64,000 nucleotides of DNA from Vermamoeba vermiformis (taxonomy: Eukaryota > Tubulinea > Echinamoebida): NCBI GenBank assembly GCA_045837725.1, contig JBEWZL010000077.1, forward strand, positions 682,001-746,000, read 5' to 3'. The translations under genes and the position numbers were made by a program. How positions within the stretch are numbered: the stretch's first letter is position 1; each line of letters opens with the position of its first letter. This document shows positions 36,501-47,300 of the stretch, in pieces. Below the pieces are notes generated by a model that made no database searches, had not been told where the DNA came from, and saw nothing but the letters and a program-made list of their open reading frames with translations.

Positions 36501-39158
36501 CTTGCCAAAATTCTCGCAATAGTTGCTTGGCTACCTCTGGCTTGGCCCCAATGCCTTCGAGTCTGAACATGGGCGATAAGACGGGCAAGAACAAGAGCTC
36601 TAATAGCACATCTTTGTTATTCTTAAGTTGCGGTACTGCACCTAACTCCGTGGCAATGTCTTCCAAGTACGAAAACGCATCCACCTAAACGTAACTAAGT
36701 CAGCGAAGGCTTTCAAGATTCGACTAGGAATGTCACCCAGCGTGCATTTTCGAGGTATACTGAGTATGCTAATTCACGAAGAAAATGGATCTGAGATCCG
36801 ACTCCGTTACCTGAATAGTATGACGCGCTCGCTTGATGTATCTTCGACGAATAGACTCTTGATACTTATCGATCCATTGGTTCATCTGGGCTGGTTCAGG
36901 AAGGCCCAAGTTGCCTTTGAATATTTGCACGACCCATCGAGATTGAATCTCTGCAAGTGTCATGATAGCACCGATCGGCTGCACGAGGCCAATCACTGCC
37001 AAAGTGAGCGGAGCTGTAGGACTGAATACGTTTTTGTACAATCGAAGTTCATTGTTTTCGCCAACGGGTAATAACTTGGAAATACATCGTTAGTCACATT
37101 ACTTTAAAAAAAGTATGAGCTGTACGTACTTGTTCGTTAGAAACAAACGGGAAAGTGATTTTGTAGCCGGTGCAGAAAATAACAGCGTCAACTGTCTCTT
37201 CGGAGTTATCGTCGAACACGACGGTGTTTTCAGTGAACTGTTTGATGTTGGGCTTGACTTTCACTGAACCAGTGCCAATTCGCATCAACAGTTCTTGACT
37301 GATAGTCGGATGAGTCTGTTGAATATCACACTTTGGATCGAGACCCCATGACGCCATCGATCCTTGCAAACATGTCATCTGAAAAAAAATGACACGTGTC
37401 AAACTCCAAACTTCACTGAGGATAGTTATTTTCGATTATATTTCCTTACCAAGAATTGCATAATGGGCGACAAGATCTTAATAGCAAATGACGGTGGAAG
37501 AAGAATTGCCAAGAATCGCGGAATAATTAGCAAATCGGACGACATGCCTAGAGCTGCAAATAAAAGATAAGCTCCACTTTCCTTTTTTGGTATAACCTCT
37601 AGTATTACTTACTCCACTTGGGAAGAATCCAAGCTCCGCTACACGTAAGATAAATGAGAATTGGGTCTATCGAGAAAATATTTGCAAAATCGTACGTACG
37701 TTCTCGTGCTCAAATAAACTTTCTTTGATACGCGCGACAACTCACACGCAAGATCCACAGCGCTATTACCGATGCCAACAATCACTACGTGCTTGTCTTG
37801 GAAGTCATAGCCGATCTTAGGATCTTTGTACTGTACAAAAAATATACTCAATTAGCTTCACGAATTCTGTAAAATATATTCTCTGCATGACTTACAGCGT
37901 GCGAGTGCATCAAATGACCTTTGAATTTTTCTTGTCCAGGGAAATTAGGCCATCTCTAATCAAATCATTAGTGTCGTCTCGTTAATGTCAAGCTGTGTTA
38001 TCAATAACGTTAGTATAGTGCTTACAGGAGTGTTGTGATGACCGTTGCAAATCATGACCGCGTCAAAAATATCTTGCGCAGTCTGGTCTTCAATCACATT
38101 GCTCGTGCCAGGCGTGACAGGAGCGTGCAACACGCGCCATCGATCGTTGTCTATCAAATCAACGCTCTTCACGCGTGTGTTGAATTTGATCTTGTCCATC
38201 ACATTAAAATGACGTGCGTATTGTTCAAAGTACGCGACAATCTCGCGGTGATGCGGATGTGTCGGAAAATCCGGCGCCATTGGGCTAAAAATCAACATTA
38301 ATATTATGTCACGACCTATCATAATATTTTAATTATACTAGTCTTATTACTTTGAAATCTTAAAATTTCATGAGTTTTAGGCGGTAAGTTTCAAACAACG
38401 GCCCGTCCTTGCCAAATAAGAAAAATCGCTGGCAGAAAAGTACAATAGAGAAGGTGAGAGGTAGAATAATATGATATGTTATTAAGGCATGACTTACAAA
38501 TCTGAAAAGCACATTTGATGCTTCGAAGTGTTGATGACGGTGGATCTGTAAACACTCGCGTGACATTCCGTTTCTTTGAAGACCCAATTACCGCCTAATT
38601 CGGACATTTGCTCGAACAATACGACTTCAAAACCTGCTTCAAGGGCCTCTATAATAATAAACAGCAAATTTAGCTCGCGTTTTGTGATCTGGTTCGTAAT
38701 CCGAAGAAACGGTACTGAATTTAAAATTGAACGGAATCAAGATGGAAATTAAATACAATTTTGATATTAAATCGCTATTATAATTGATTTGAGTGCTAAT
38801 ACTTACCTTTTGCTGCGGTAATTCCACTGCTACCAGCTCCAATAATTCCAACTCGCTTCACCTATTTTTAAAGTAATTAATCTCGGTGTATAATATTGCA
38901 ATATACAATAAAGACATATTAACAGCACGTTGTAATTTTGTAATTGCGTTACGTGAATATTTCTAATTTTTTGAAACTGAATCCAATCGTTGAGCTAATG
39001 CTCTTCTAGCTTACTTGATTTTTTGGGATATATCTTGAAGCAGGAGTTGGCTCAAATACTTTAGTATTGTATCTTATGAGACCTAAGACAATTCCGTAGA
39101 TCAGCACGAACGGAAACGCCGCAGTCTTCACAAGCGTGACTAAGATGTGGAGGACCAT
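36445..39158 (-). CDS. Flavin-containing monooxygenase (FMO family)
   Basis: About 12 exons encode about 520 residues. The start is MVLHILVTLVKTAAFPF at 39158, an N-terminal membrane anchor. FAD site: VGIIGAGSSGITAAK. Then VVLFEQMSELGGNW, VFKETECHASVYRST (FMO W-x-F/Y-region), FPGQEKFKGHLMHS, the NADPH site VVIVGIGNSAVDLACEL, GAWILPKW and FCTGYKITFPF (the family's ATGY-type motif). The last exon (36684–36445) ends LKIDKKNK. FMOs insert one oxygen atom from O2 into soft nucleophiles (N, S) using NADPH; substrate unknown. The intron at about 37379–37450 carries TGACACGTGTCA (37390–37401) near its 3' splice site. The 3' end, spacer and downstream tRNA were copied to 41012–41232. Confidence 0.88.
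37390..37401. promoter_or_regulatory. TGACACGTGTCA palindrome in an FMO intron
   Basis: Same exact palindrome, about 10 bp upstream of the 3' splice site on the gene's strand. Confidence 0.45.
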
Positions 39159-39381
39159 TATACACGATAATAATATATTATACAAATGCTTTTGTTGTTG
39201 TATCTATGTTACACTGTTGCGAGATTGAAAATCCCAAATCTCATTTTTGTGCGCTTCGCCAACAGAATCTCGCAATTCATCTCCGGATATGATTGCTTAT
39301 TACATTCAACGATGAATACTGCATATTTAACAAACATTGGAGCCATTTCCAAATTTCGATCCGGTAAATTAGGCCGTACGT

Positions 39382-40720
39382 TTACTTCATCGCTTTTACA
39401 ATTAAAGGCTTCAACTGATTACCTAACAACATCGATTTGTCTACACCGAGAACGTGAAAGGTGCCTAACACAGCCCAATACTCGTTCACGCGATCAACCC
39501 ACGGGTAGTAACCCCATGCACCGCCACTGCTGAATTGACCGTAATTATCGCAAGTAGACTAAACCGATCGTAAGTACTATAATAAGGACAAGACTAATAT
39601 GGTACTTACAGTCCAGTTGTATTGATTGCATTCGACCCACACGCCGTACCCGTAGTGCCAATCTTGACCAATCAGCTGCTGAAATACGCGCGTTAAAATT
39701 TCTAAGTTGCCCACGTGATCACGCTCCATCATTTGCGTTGTCTTTTTGTTGACAATTTGGTAGTTGAAAATTGCTTGAACAATCTTGGCAACTTGCTCGG
39801 GTGACGCCACCAGGCCTAGCACATGGTTAATGAGCATAAATGTAATAAATATTAGTTTAGTATTGTACCTCCGCCCAAAATTGGATTTTCTTTGGAAGGC
39901 CACCATCCAACTGTTCCCAAGTTCAAAGGCTTCGTGATAATTTTATCGAACAAATCAACCCATCGATCAATTTGGGCCGCTTTTATGGCCATCAAACCTG
40001 CGATGTGCAGGTGACTTGAGCCGTATTCGAACGCGATGCCTGGAGTCCGTGCCAGTCCTGCAGTGTACATATCCTTCGCACATGCCTCGCTAGCAAAGAA
40101 TAACATGTTATCGAACGTACGGAAGACTATAATAGTGTACGTAATACTTACAAAGTGACGTTGTCAGAGAGCACGCACATGTTTTCTCCAATGAGACCAG
40201 AACTGAAAGACAACAGCTGCGCTAACGTGATCCAACTTCGTTCATCTTTCGGATCGCTAGTCCACCATTCAATGTACTTTTGAGGGTGGTCGTCATATGA
40301 TATCAAGCCCTGAAAGTGTCAAATTAAAAAACAAATATTGAAAAGTTGGTTGGTCGAACTTACCTGCTCGACTAATTTATTTATAACTAAACTCGTGGTC
40401 CACTTCGTTGTAGACGCTATTTTTTCTGAGTAGCTCGCGTTGAAATTGCCTAATAAACGAAAATTAAATATTTTTTATTGTTTGCTGCTGTTACCTTTCG
40501 AGTAAGTATATAAAACTCCTTCATGGTCTCCAATAATTACGGTCAGGTTCGGAATTAAGGTATAATTATCAATGGCTTGTTTTACAGGCAGCCAAGGATC
40601 GGCATCTGATTTTTTGGCTTCGCTGTAATAATAGCCCAGTGCAAGGGCCATAACAACGATCAATAGTGTTACAGAACGCATAGGAAAAGTTTGACTCCCT
40701 TTAGTTTGTGTTTGTTTCAT
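39382..40720 (-). CDS. Beta-lactamase-fold serine hydrolase with an N-terminal signal/anchor
   Basis: About seven exons encode roughly 390 residues. The start is MKQTQTKGS at 40720 or, more signal-like, MRSVTLLIVVMALALG at 40681. The class C/beta-lactamase-like serine is in EKIASTTKW (S-x-x-K). The tyrosine motif region is FEYGSSHLHIAGL, where many family members have Y-S-N. QLLSFSSGLIG matches the family's LLTHTSGL position. The final exon has FSSGGAWGYYPWVDR, a glycine-rich strand of the kind used by esterase-like members. The family covers D-Ala-D-Ala peptidases, esterases and LACTB-type proteases; which activity applies cannot be told. The predicted signal suggests secretion or a lumenal location. 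Stop at 39384–39382 after VKAMK. Confidence 0.75.
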
Positions 40721-41011
40721 TAGATTTAATGTTAACTAAATTCCTCCTGTCCTGTCAACTCGATACAGATTGGTTCACACAAGGGGGTAGATGAACGGAA
40801 ATTTCAACAAATTGTGAATGAAAGCGTTCAACGGGATGCACTTGCTGTGCTGAATCAGTTCCAGCACAATAAACGCCGGTGGAATGTCCGATCCAGTGGC
40901 TCCCCTAGCAATGCACCATAAAACGTAAAAAGTAACATACCCACGCAAAAAACGAAAGAGTCCAAGGCACGAGTAACGCATGAACCAGACACGGCTACCA
41001 AAAAAAAAAAT
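40721..41011. other. Intergenic, about 290 bp
   Basis: Upstream region of the serine hydrolase, ending in an A-rich run beside the second tRNA block. A minus-strand ORF of 79 codons here shows no homology I recognise and is probably chance. Confidence 0.35.
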
Positions 41012-41024
41012 CAAAAAAGAAATT

Positions 41025-41096
41025 GCGCCCGACGGGACTTGAACCCGCAGCCTCCTGGTTCGTAGCCAGACACTCTACCACTTGAGCCACGAGCGC
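41025..41096 (-). tRNA. tRNA-Arg (anticodon ACG), copy 2
   Basis: Identical over all 72 nt to the copy at 36296–36367, with intact acceptor, D, anticodon and T arms. It forms part of a larger duplicated block. Since no tRNA base has changed, it is likely functional or very recent. Confidence 0.93.
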
Positions 41097-41175
41097 TTCT
41101 TGATTTTACCCGATAAGACTTTCTGGACCCCATTCGCTAAAGCCACAAAAAGGTCTCGTTTGTGCTGGCCAAGTC

Positions 41176-41232
41176 TTATTTATTCTTCTTGTCAACCTTC
41201 AGGGTCTCAGGACGCTTGCCGCGAATGATCAC
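41176..41232 (-). pseudogene. Relic of the FMO last exon (about 18 codons)
   Basis: Reads VIIRGKRPETLKVDKKNK followed by a stop, versus IIRGKRPETLKIDKKNK in the intact monooxygenase at 36445. No other FMO sequence precedes it; unrelated sequence starts at about 41233. It shows that the duplication carried the monooxygenase 3' end along with the tRNA. Confidence 0.85.
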
Positions 41233-41304
41233 TATCGGCGATTGTAACTCCGATTGAAGACGGTGACAGCTAAGAAGGACTAAGGAATACGTGAATAAGC
41301 TTGT

Positions 41305-42610
41305 TTACTTTCGGTCAACCAAACCAAGTTGGATCAAGCTATCAACAGTATCTTTGAGAGTTTGTTCGAACGGAATAAATCTTTCGTGGCCCAGTGACTT
41401 GAGTACTGATGTATCGACTGCCCATTCACCTCCTTCAGCTAGATCTGAAGCGTCGACTACAGGGTACTGCGGGAACTGTGCTTTAATAGTCTCTGCAATT
41501 AACTTCCACTGACGAACTGATCCGCACGCAAATATTCTAAGTACTACGATTAGCTTTGATGTCATGGAAAGCAGATTCGAATTAACGGATCCTTACCTCT
41601 TGCCAACGGCATCAGGGTGTTCGGCAGCAATAACAAATGCAGCAGCCACATCTCGTACATCAACAACGCCAACTCTACCAGGAATCAACTTCGATTTGTC
41701 GCCCTCAATAAAGCTCTTGATACGAGCGATGCTTGAATTCAAGTGTTTTGCTTGAGCGGGACCAAGCACGAAGAACGGATTGACCACGACGAGGTCTATT
41801 TTGTCTTTCTTTTCTTCGTATAATTTCCACGCAGCTTGTTCGGATAACTTCTTTGAATAAAAGTACGGATTCACCGTCAAGCTGGCCGTCTCGTTCCAAT
41901 CCTATTATTGTCTAATTAGCCACATTTTATGATAGTGGATGTCGTGGTGTATTTAAATAGTACTTCTACTTACTTTGACTGTTACGAAGGTGCCAGCGGT
42001 AACCAATCCGGCAGTGCCATTGGAAGAGAGCGGCTGACTGAGTGCAGCACCACCAGACGAGCATATTACTACTCTCTTCACTCCATTAGCAACAGAGGCG
42101 TTAATAGCATCGACTGTGCCCTTAATAGCGGGATCCACAATATCTCTTTGCGGATCGGGTGCGGTGTAAATGAATGGTGTGGCAGTGTGGATCAAAATAT
42201 GAGCTCCTAAGCAAGTAAAGCTATTATTATATGCTCGTATGTCATTATTAGCGTTTTATTTACCTTTTAAGGCGTCTCCGTAAGCACCATCTTCTATCTT
42301 TCCAGATCTGAACGTGAGTTGGCCTTCTTTTTGAGGGAAACTTTTTAAATGAGCGATCTTCTCTTCGTTTGAAAGTTCTCTAACTATGGCACGAACTTGA
42401 TATCCTTTTTGAAGCAGCTGTTCAATAATATGACCAGCGATATAACCAGATCCTCCTGAAAATAATTACGTTAATTATTTATAATTTGAATAGCGCTGTA
42501 TTCAAGCCTACCGGTAACGGCGACAATTGTTTCTGAGGGATTCAAGGCTAAATAAAATTATTAAGGCCTTGTGAAAGAAAATTCAAAATCAAATCTGTCT
42601 TACCAGACAT
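41305..42610 (-). CDS. NAD(P)-dependent reductase of the extended SDR family (cinnamoyl-CoA/dihydroflavonol reductase-like)
   Basis: Six exons encode about 330 residues. The start MS at 42610 is followed by a short exon (ALNPSETIVAVTG). Exon 3 supplies the Rossmann turn GGSGYIAGHIIEQLLQKGYQ (TGxxGxxA/G pattern across the splice) and VRAIVRELSNEEK. Exon 4 has LIHTATPFIY, DIVDPAIKGTVDAI and RVVICSSGGAA. Exon 5 has the catalytic Y-x3-K in NPYFYSKKLSEQAAW, then VVVNPFFVLGPA and VDVRDVAAAFVIAAEHP. This order is that of plant CCR/DFR and fungal aldehyde/ketone reductases. The substrate is unknown. The 4CL-like pair lies 25 kb away; a shared aromatic pathway is conceivable but not shown. It is divergent from the aquaporin gene. 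Confidence 0.82.
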
Positions 42611-43181
42611 TGTAATTTGGATTCGAGCAAGTTCTTGGGATTTGTTGTATTGTATTTGTTGTTATTGATCATTTTGGCTGTTTACGTCGGTTTTTATGTG
42701 GTAGCGGGAGTCCTCGGCGAAATAGGAAAAATCAACAGCTCGGAACGCAAAGCCGAACGGCAGAAGATTCCATAAAAGAGAAAAAACCTTCCGGCCATTA
42801 CTATTTCGCCGAGGGTACTTAAACAAGCACCAAGGATTAATTTCACCGATAACAAGGCTAAATCCAACACATCTGGCCTTGTCTTGAAGACATTCATCTA
42901 ATTTTGTTGCATTTCGCGCATGATAGAGCCGTATAGTTCCCTCTAATCGTCGACTTTGGTCAGTAACTGAAAATTGTTACGAGCCGCTTCTGGTACTTTC
43001 GATCGCTTCTTCGTGAAGGTGAACACAATCTTAAAAAGGAAAAACTCTCCTTCGTGAAGAAGATTTTAAGCATAGAACGTTGAACAATCGTTGGAAAAAT
43101 CTTCGGGACTCAACGATCCATAAATATTTGTTTTGTCTTAATCTTTTACCTTCATCACTATTCAAGCAACACTGCTTAACA
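42611..43181. other. Divergent intergenic region with a 14-bp inverted repeat
   Basis: Shared upstream region of the SDR and aquaporin genes. The arms CCTCGGCGAAATAG at 42712–42725 and CTATTTCGCCGAGG at 42801–42814 are exact reverse complements, 75 nt apart. A few more bases pair outward (AGT/ACT). Near 43008 and 43050 the phrase CTTCGTGAAG is repeated directly. The inverted repeat could be a small non-autonomous element or a paired binding site. Confidence 0.55.
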
Positions 43182-44160
43182 ATGAACGACTCTGTCAGTG
43201 GCTTCGTGGGAGAATTCTTTGGTTCCTTTCTATTAACGTTTGTAATCGGTATCAATGCTGCCGTGAATGGAAACAACGATCCAGCAATCCCGATCGGCTT
43301 TTTCTTGTCTGCTTTAGTGTTTTCAGGAGGTAAAATTGATTTAAAATATTTAAAAGTCCTAAACCGTTTATTAGCCGATTTATACCTAATTTTATCAAAT
43401 TAAAAATTAAAATTAAGGCAGTTACGCAAATAGATCCGCCCAACTAATTTCAATATCATTAATTTAATTTTTATTAGGCTATATATCCGGTGCCCACTTC
43501 AATCCGGCAGTAAGTTTGGCAATGTGGCTCAGAAAGAAATTGGATTTCAAGATCTTGGTTCTCTACACTTTATTCCAAGTCATCGGCGGTATTTGCGCTG
43601 CTTTTGTAAGTAATATTTAAGACTGCCCAATTAAGCGTAAAATAATGAACTCAACATTCGATCTAGGTTTTGTACCTCATGTTCGATATCACTTGGGCTT
43701 TCCCTGGTCCTAAAGTACCTGCTTTGTTTACCCCTGCTAGAGCTTTAATATGCGAGGCTATTTTTACCCTCGTTCTCGCTCACAGCGCACTTCACACTGG
43801 TACCAAGCAAGGTAAATCCAACCTAAATCCGCCTTAAAAAAATAGATACGGTACTAATAATACTTTAATCCAGATAACAATCAATTCTTCGGTTTGGCCA
43901 TCGGTTTTTCATTGCTAGCTGCTATTTTCACTATCGGTCCTGTTTCTGGTGCAGGTCTGAATCCGGCTGTCTGCAGTGGCTACGCCATCGCTCAAGCTAT
44001 CCTTGGAGCTCCTGCTGGCTTCGATCATAATGCAAAATACGTCTGGATTTATATCTTAGGTCCTTATTTGGGCGCGTTCCTTGCTGTCGTGAATTACTAC
44101 TTGCTGCACCGATCTGAGTTCCGACGCCAAAAGTACGACGAACTCTCCTCCGTCCAGTAA
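43182..44160 (+). CDS. Aquaporin/MIP channel with a modified selectivity filter
   Basis: Four or five exons (about 43182–43330, 43479–43604, 43669–43812, 43874–44160) encode about 235 residues. There are six hydrophobic segments. The first half-helix motif is SGAHFNPAVSLAM and the second GAGLNPAVCSGYAI. In most family members the second motif continues NPAR; here Val replaces the Arg that forms the ar/R selectivity filter. Family role: passive flow of water or small solutes. Losing the Arg usually widens the pore or changes selectivity, so solutes other than water are plausible. Start MNDSVSGFVGEFFGSFLLTF; the C-terminal tail is short and polar (KYDELSSVQ). Confidence 0.85.
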
Positions 44161-44307
44161 ACCACCGAAGCTAATATTACTATGTATTATTTAACTATAA
44201 AATTCAATTTTGTGTGTAACCACGTTCGAGGAATAAGCTGCTATTTTTAGCGGATCAAAATTTTTATAATACGACTATACAATTAATAAATAATATTACA
44301 TGGGTGT

Positions 44308-47300
44308 TTAATTAGCCTTCTCGGGCACACCAGGGTCCATTTCAGGCTCAGCAACTAATCCCTTCTTTTTCTTCTTTGGTCGCAGCGATTTGAAAAATTT
44401 GTGGATCTTTTGCTGGTTCTTCTTATGATCAACTTTCTTGACTTTAGGTCTTGTTGGCTTTTTCTTATCTCGCGGTTTCTTGCCCTCGACAGCAGCAGTC
44501 GCAGGAGGTACTTCAAGGTTTGTTGACGCAGCTGGTTGGGCATCCACATCTACATCTACATCCGCTTGTACTGCGGGACTTTCATGTTTATCGGCCTCAC
44601 TTGAAGACGAAGAACTAGAGCTTGACCTACTCTTCTCGTCTTCTGCAGGTTTCTGCTCTTCAGTTACTACTTGAGCCTCGACTTTGACTTCAACATCGGT
44701 CTTGGCAGCAAGATCCGCGTCAATTTTTCCTGGTTGTTCAGTCTCAGTGTTCGGCTGTGTGTCTGCTGTGAAAGAGATGTTGGGGTCTGAAACAGGTCTA
44801 GGGCTATTGATATTGAATGGGTCGTTGTCATAAGTTGCTGTTGAGGTCTTAACAGGTGTTGTCGGCAAACTCTTTCTGTGCTCAATGCTGACATTCGCTT
44901 CAACTTTGACGTTATTTTCATCGACCTCGTCAATCTTTTCGACTAATAAGGTCGGTTTGCTACCGTCCTTGAGACCTCCTTCATCCTCAGACTTCGCACT
45001 TGACTTGCTGCCTCTTCGTTTCTTTGGCTTAGGTGGCTCTTCCTTCACGTTCACCGTGCTGTTCATCGGCTTCATGCACTGTCCTGCGCTCAATTTTCTC
45101 TTGGGTTTTGAAGACTTGACAGGCTCAACACCAGCGGCCGTAACTTCCGTCAAATCGTTGGTGTCTGTCGGTTGTGTTTTTGATGTCGCGTCCATGCTTT
45201 GTGACTCGTTCAGACCCGCACCAACACCGCTCACTTCTGATTTGCTAGCATTAAGGTTACTTCCCGTTGTGCTCGAGAACTCCATTCTGTTGCTCTTATT
45301 GTTGTACAAGGTCGTTGAAAGTGTCAGCCTCGAGTCCAGTTTTCGTTTGTGAAGGCGTTCTCGTCTCTTCTTGTCAACTTCTTTCAAAATTTTCGGTGCG
45401 TACATCTTGGCCAAGTCGCGCAACAAATGAAGTCTCATGCGTTGCAAAGGTCCTTCGAAGCCCATTGACCGATACGCCGATCTCTCACAGTTGATGACTA
45501 CAGCAATAATCAATACCGTGCCTTTTCGTTAAAATTGAAAGACTTACTCTTTGTGAGAAGTAACCGACGGAACTCGGGTGTTTTTTCAAAAATGGAACCA
45601 CCAGTAATTGTTGGTGATGTTTGTCCGACACCTTTTTTGCTAGCAACTGTGACGCGGTACAGCTTGCGGTACTTGTCGGGTACTTTAGAGATGATAATAT
45701 AGACGTGATTGAACTGAGACACGATAGAGTCCAACGACACTGACCCATTGCCATCGAGGAAAAATAGCACCACGATATCATTACCAATATGAATTTTCTT
45801 GCTTTGGATCTGCAACGAATGTCAGCACGTGATGTAAATATCATATATGATTAGGATCTTACTCGCTCGGGATCGTCAGAACCGCCTGTACTAGGCAACA
45901 TCGTTGACACGTGGAACATAATTTCAGAGCCGCTGTACTCCGTGTAAACCGATTTCAAACCAGTTGTGTTTTCTGGGAATAATTAATAACAGTTTGAAGG
46001 GCCATGTTAAACTTACTCTTAGTATCGAGACCACCAGCGTATCTGTCCCAGTCTTTCAGATCAATAGTCTCGCCTAAAAAGTTCAAAAATTCGTCAAACT
46101 CGGGACTGCCAGTATCATTCGACAACATTTCTGCTTCTTCAGTTTGACCGTCTTGACAGTACACAATGCCCATCTTGAATGCGTGAACAACGAGTTTTTG
46201 TTCCAGATCCAAAAAGTCACGTGAGAAGTTCTCGTCGTGGATCAATCTGACTTTAGCCTTGCCAAGCCACGGCAACTCTTTGTTCTTTTTCAATATTCGC
46301 TTTAATCCTGCCTCTGTTGCGACATTTGCACTTGCTGCCAGATGAATACGGAAGTCGCCCTAGGGTCAAGTTTTAGCACCAAAGTGCCCCCATTAACGAA
46401 CAATAAGGATTTTTGTACTTACGTCTTTCGTACGGACTAGTGTTCTGTAGCCTCGTTCAGTGGCCTTTGCAATAATTGAAATGAATACAGGACCCTTATC
46501 GATATGTGAACCGACGTAGTTCAAGTGTTCTGTTACAAACAGCAAAAAATAAATTAGTCTAACGAACAACATGCTATTTAAAAGTAATATCGAGCACGTA
46601 CCTTTGTCGCAGAAATATTTCTTGTAGTCTTCGTAATTATCGGCCTCGAGGACTTCAAGATTCTGCGGGGCAAAAGTATCAAAGAAATTCAACTCTTCGC
46701 CCATTTCAATGGTAAAGTTCTCGGGTTTAGCTTTGACCATCAAATGTTTTGGATCTCCTTTAGGCATCCACCTGATCTCTCCTTCAAACTGCGGAATTGC
46801 ATTCTTATCAGCATCAGGGAGCTCTACTGCACTCTCATGCTCTGACGCTGAGAACGATAAATCATCGTCCGGGTCTATATTAGAAATGTACTATTAGCAT
46901 CAACTACAATAATTTTAAAGTTTGTACGTACGAGCTGCACGTGGCTTGGGAGGACTAGGAGGTGTTGCGTTTCGGTCGTCTGAACTGCTGTCACTAGAAC
47001 TGTCGCCGGCACGTGACTGTGACGTGTTCAACGCACTGTTGTTGCTCGCGCGTGAATCAGCCTTGGGTCTCGTGTTAATTGTTACTGAAGTGCGCAAGCC
47101 CTTTCTCTCTCCTAATACACGATTCTATTAGTCTCAAATATGATGCTAATGATCGATAATAGACCGCACCGTCGGTGATGGTGTTAGCACCCACGTGCTT
47201 GTCGCCCATGAACTGTGGCGGTAATGTAGGACGTGTAGGTCTAAACACGCCAGACTTGGGAGTCGTGACCATAGAATTGCTGCGCGAGTGACCAATGTGA

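Larger units (their letters stand above)
41012..41232. repeat. Duplicated block, second copy (FMO tail relic + tRNA-Arg)
   Basis: Copy of 36283–36500 in the same orientation. The similarity ends abruptly at about 41232, inside the former coding exon, and on the other side in an A run near 41012. No sign of a transposon end or target-site duplication was seen. Confidence 0.88.

Noticed and set aside
40775-41014. 79-codon minus-strand ORF upstream of the serine hydrolase
   Set aside because: No homology recognised and no splice context; likely chance in an intergenic region.
44355-45494. Long antisense and alternate-frame ORFs over the LRR-RapGAP tail
   Set aside because: They arise from the biased Lys/Ser/Glu codon composition of the real exon and have no domain content.
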